A stretch of DNA of 7,970 nucleotides from an uncultured Bacteroidales bacterium. Lineage in GTDB: Bacteria > Bacteroidota > Bacteroidia > Bacteroidales > WCHB1-69. The stretch covers positions 1 to 7,970 of the forward strand of contig ONXT01000012.1 of assembly GCA_900321845.1 (NCBI GenBank). The letters run 5' to 3'. The notes below the pieces were generated by a model. It did not search any database, was not told the DNA's origin, and worked only from the letters and a program-made list of their open reading frames with translations. Within the stretch, counting starts at the first letter, position 1; every line of letters starts with the position of its first letter. A program made the translations under genes and the position numbers. Shown one piece after another: positions 5,221 to 7,970 of this stretch.

Positions 5221-7970
5221 TTTTTTATAAACTTATCTCTACCGACAATTTGGTTGCCGCTATGTAGTTGGATGAAGTAAACACCCTTGGGCCAATCACT
5301 GACGGGAATTTGTATATGGTTGTCTATCAGAAATTTGCGCATGATTAGCTTTCCAACAGCATCGAATACAAGCGCTTCCGCATCGGATAGCGTATCACAC
5401 AATACTGCGAGGTCGATTGCATCGGAGGCGGGATTCGGGTAGATGCGTGTTTTTAAGGATTTGCTATGTGTAATGGCGGGACCGGAAGAGTTGGGCAGGT
5501 ACAGGAATCCGTCGGAGTGTTGTTGCATACTCAGTCCGGCACCGTTTTGGGCACTAACCAACACATAAAACCGATGTCCTTCGGAAAGGCGTAGTGTGCG
5601 TGTGAATGAGGTTGCCGTGGTCGTCCAACCTCTGGAATCCAGAGCGAGCGGGTTTCTTACAACGAAGCAGGTGTAATTCGCGATGCCGGAATTGGGGTCG
5701 GTGGCGGCTTCCCAATGTGCAGAAATCGAATTGGTTGTAAAGGTGTCCACGTCATTTCTCATTCCATCAACGACCGTGCCACGGAATCTGGGTGGCGTAT
5801 AGTCCACCTTGAGACTTTTCTCTTGCAGAAGGGAGAAGTTGCCCGCGCTGTCTGCCACGATGGATTTGACCTTGGCCTTGCTCTGTCCGTTACTGGCTTG
5901 CCAGGGCAGGTCGTTGGTATTTCCCGCGCCCACCAGAATGTGCGCGGAGGCCCCTCTGGAGCGATAAATCCTGAGATTGTCGAACGAGGCCTCCGTGCCG
6001 TAGGTGGCCAATGCGAAGTAGTTCCCCGCTGTTGTAAGTGGATTGGCATCTATTTGTGTTCCAATGAGTTGTCCATCTCGATAAACGGAAATCTTCCCTG
6101 CTTCCTTATCGTGTAGAATCCGGTAAAGGTAACTTGTCCCAGCGGAAGTAGCGAGGTTGTTGACAGTTAGGATTTCGGAGCGGCTGCCTGCAATGATTTT
6201 GTATATCTTCATCTGTTGGTCGGCTGGGAGGATGGCCACGGCGTAGGCGTTTTCATCGTTCTGGAAGTGGGTGTTGTTGCTTTGGAAGATGGCTTCAATG
6301 CTGCTTCCAGGAGTTGTGGCAGATGGGATTATTGCATAGAAATCGTAAAGATAGGCGTTGCTAAGATTTCCATTCATAGGGATATAGATGATGGAAGAAG
6401 AGGTGCTGGTCTGTTGAAGCCGGCTGTTTTCGTTGTTCCAGTTTCCGCTGATGGGGTGCCAGAGGTTGGTGTTGAAGATGTCGAAGTTGTCGCAGGCGAA
6501 GCCGCGTTGTGTGTTGGCGGTCCAATTGGAGCCGTCGTTGCCCATCAGTTGGTAGAATTGGTAGGCGATTTCCCGATTGTCGGAATCGTGGAAGGCTATG
6601 TCGAAGTCGCCTGTAATCCACTCATTTTCATTCCATTGAATGGTTGTTACGGGGCGTTCGTCATCGTCGTTGGGCAGGTTGGCGGTCCAGTTGGCCACCC
6701 ATCCGGCAGCGGTGGTGGCGCAGTCGGAGCGGAACTCGATGGTCAGGGCGTTGCCAGAGGAGGTGATCGTGCCGGGTGAAAGGGTATTCCATCGCCCGAT
6801 GAGCGGCGAGAATTCCGAAGGTCCATCGTAAATCCACATGAAGTCATAGTTGTCTTCCAACTCGAAATCCGTGAAGGTGAGCTGGATGTTTTGAGCGTCA
6901 TCCACTTGGATGCGGTACAGTTTGCGCTCGTCGTTTCCGTAGTCGCTGTCGGTGCCGCCAGAGTCGGTGAATGTTCCGGTTGGGGTAGTGAATGTGGTGT
7001 ATGGGGTTGTGTTGTTCACAAGTTTGAAATAGTAGTTCCAATTCCAGTAGGGGCCTGGGTCGGTGTGGCTTTGGCCGGGAAAGTGCTGGTGTCCTTTGAT
7101 TTTGACGCAGGAGGTCTCGCTGCCAAGGTCGTGCGTCCCGTTATTGAGTACGGTACCGTCGTCTAAAGTGTCTCTGTAGAACATGCGGTAGGGCGGGATA
7201 TTGTTGCGGGTGCAGATGTCGCGGGTGAGGTCGGCGGAAGCCTCGTACATGGCCGGTGTGAAGTAGCTGTAGATGTTCCCGTATGCTTCGTGTTCCAGGC
7301 CGATGGTGTAGGGGTTGCAGTTGCCGACGTGCCACGCTTTGTCGGCTTCGCGCACCATCTGCGTTATTTGCCCGTCGGAAGAGCGCAAGACGTAGTGCGC
7401 CGACACTTGGGCGTCGCAGTTCTGAAACCATGCGATGGAGCCGGCATACGTTCCCTGCGTGTAGTGGATGGTGATGGCGGAGATGGCGTGGCCGTTGCGG
7501 GAGGAGTAATTGCAGGAGGCCGCCGGATTCCAAATCGCCCCCGGATAATCGGTGCCGTCACGCGCCGACAGGTCGTTTTCTGGGTTCCCATTGCTTTCCG
7601 GAATACTCGATTCTTGCGATTTTAGTGTGATTGAGTCGGAAATTACCGCATTCCCGATAATTTGAACGGAAGGGGATTGAAGGAGCGGCAGCATATCGCC
7701 AAAACAACGCTCCATGGGAACAAGCGGCATCGAAATGTGCATCTTTTCTCTGTAAGAATCACTGTTCAAAAATTGGCAGAAAGCATACAAATTGCTTTTT
7801 CGTGCAAAATCAATTGCTTTATTTGATTGGTTGTCAGGAAGTTCAGATAATTTTTCAAGAATGGGAATCAGTTCTGCAAAATTGTTGGAATGGATGTTGA
7901 ATTGTTGTTGCAATTGGGCGAAAGCCGCTGCATAGGCAAGGATGTTGCTGCGTGGCGAGTGGATGATATC
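5217..7970 (-). CDS. Large modular secreted N-acetylmuramoyl-L-alanine amidase with CUB-like, lectin-like, Fn3-like and T9SS sorting domains (5' end outside window)
   Basis: The frame is open to the right edge, so the start and any signal peptide are missing; 917 residues are visible. Residues 1-130 match nothing I recognise. About 160-312 is an Amidase_2 domain, which cuts the amide bond between N-acetylmuramic acid and the stem peptide. It shows AITIHYTQGTYAGS with the first Zn ligand (H169), SAHYVLRSSDGQITQMV, the catalytic-type Glu in IGLEHEAYG (E226), and KGHQHFPGQSHTDPGPYW with H294 and D304. About 325-432 is CUB-like (YDFMWIYDG, a single late Cys). About 490-672 looks like a concanavalin-A-like lectin fold (FDNLRIYRSR at its end). 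About 720-825 is Fn3-like (VDYTPP, SGIANYTCFVV). A T9SS type A tail follows (RIYPNPASD, GKLIMRK, KGVYFIQL, KFIKK). It is probably secreted or surface-anchored and may act on own, prey or competitor peptidoglycan. The stop overlaps dprA. Confidence 0.9.
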   Translation of the reverse strand, partial: DIIHSPRSNILAYAAAFAQLQQQFNIHSNNFAELIPILEKLSELPDNQSNKAIDFARKSNLYAFCQFLNSDSYREKMHISMPLVPMERCFGDMLPLLQSPSVQIIGNAVISDSITLKSQESSIPESNGNPENDLSARDGTDYPGAIWNPAASCNYSSRNGHAISAITIHYTQGTYAGSIAWFQNCDAQVSAHYVLRSSDGQITQMVREADKAWHVGNCNPYTIGLEHEAYGNIYSYFTPAMYEASADLTRDICTRNNIPPYRMFYRDTLDDGTVLNNGTHDLGSETSCVKIKGHQHFPGQSHTDPGPYWNWNYYFKLVNNTTPYTTFTTPTGTFTDSGGTDSDYGNDERKLYRIQVDDAQNIQLTFTDFELEDNYDFMWIYDGPSEFSPLIGRWNTLSPGTITSSGNALTIEFRSDCATTAAGWVANWTANLPNDDDERPVTTIQWNENEWITGDFDIAFHDSDNREIAYQFYQLMGNDGSNWTANTQRGFACDNFDIFNTNLWHPISGNWNNENSRLQQTSTSSSIIYIPMNGNLSNAYLYDFYAIIPSATTPGSSIEAIFQSNNTHFQNDENAYAVAILPADQQMKIYKIIAGSRSEILTVNNLATSAGTSYLYRILHDKEAGKISVYRDGQLIGTQIDANPLTTAGNYFALATYGTEASFDNLRIYRSRGASAHILVGAGNTNDLPWQASNGQSKAKVKSIVADSAGNFSLLQEKSLKVDYTPPRFRGTVVDGMRNDVDTFTTNSISAHWEAATDPNSGIANYTCFVVRNPLALDSRGWTTTATSFTRTLRLSEGHRFYVLVSAQNGAGLSMQQHSDGFLYLPNSSGPAITHSKSLKTRIYPNPASDAIDLAVLCDTLSDAEALVFDAVGKLIMRKFLIDNHIQIPVSDWPKGVYFIQLHSGNQIVGRDKFIKK

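Noticed and set aside
6216..6779. Plus-strand ORF of 187 codons inside the amidase gene
   Set aside because: Gly/Val-rich shadow translation opposite the CUB-like and lectin-like modules; no independent evidence of coding.
7911..7913. Treating TTG at 7913 as the true start of the amidase
   Set aside because: The frame remains open for 19 more codons to the window edge, and no signal peptide follows the TTG although the protein has a T9SS tail. The gene almost certainly starts outside the window.
1..7970. CRISPR array, tRNA/rRNA, insertion sequence or prophage module
   Set aside because: I saw no regularly spaced direct repeats, no tRNA-like cloverleaf, no transposase or terminal inverted repeats, and no phage structural genes.

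Overview
The window looks like a chromosomal segment from a member of the phylum Bacteroidota, most likely order Bacteroidales. The evidence is two proteins ending in type IX secretion system (T9SS) type A sorting domains, promoter-like boxes of the Bacteroidota form TAnnTTTG, and the style of the DnaN, DprA and GT39 sequences. Genus cannot be told from the sequence alone. Every supported gene is on the minus strand, so the window is described here in transcription order, from high to low coordinates.

From 7970 to 5217 lies most of a large, modular, secreted N-acetylmuramoyl-L-alanine amidase. It has an Amidase_2 catalytic domain, a CUB-like domain, a lectin-like beta-sandwich, an Fn3-like module and a T9SS tail. 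Its N-terminus is outside the window. Its stop codon overlaps the start of dprA (5220-4135, DNA uptake/recombination mediator) in an ATGA junction. A 169-bp AT-rich gap with an A/T hairpin (3966-4134) separates dprA from dnaN (3965-2823, DNA polymerase sliding clamp). dnaN ends in a convincing intrinsic terminator at 2795-2756.

The terminator's T-tract runs almost directly into a TATCTTTG box, which probably drives a GT39/ArnT-like membrane glycosyltransferase (2731-1055). Next comes a short T9SS-sorted protein (892-215) whose likely signal peptide sits just upstream in another frame (993-934). The gene therefore looks frameshifted or decayed, or the assembly has a one-base error. A Bacteroidota-type promoter overlapping its 3' end leads into the first 48 codons of a DNA cytosine-5 methyltransferase, which is cut by the left edge.

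Functionally this is mostly a housekeeping and cell-envelope neighbourhood: replication clamp, DprA, envelope glycosyl transfer and two secreted T9SS cargos, with a DNA methyltransferase at the left edge that may belong to a restriction-modification locus. I found no CRISPR array, RNA gene, insertion sequence or phage module. I do not see a clearly novel multi-gene system. The most useful second looks are the frameshifted T9SS gene, the amidase-dprA overlap, the terminator/promoter overlap and whatever lies beyond the methyltransferase.
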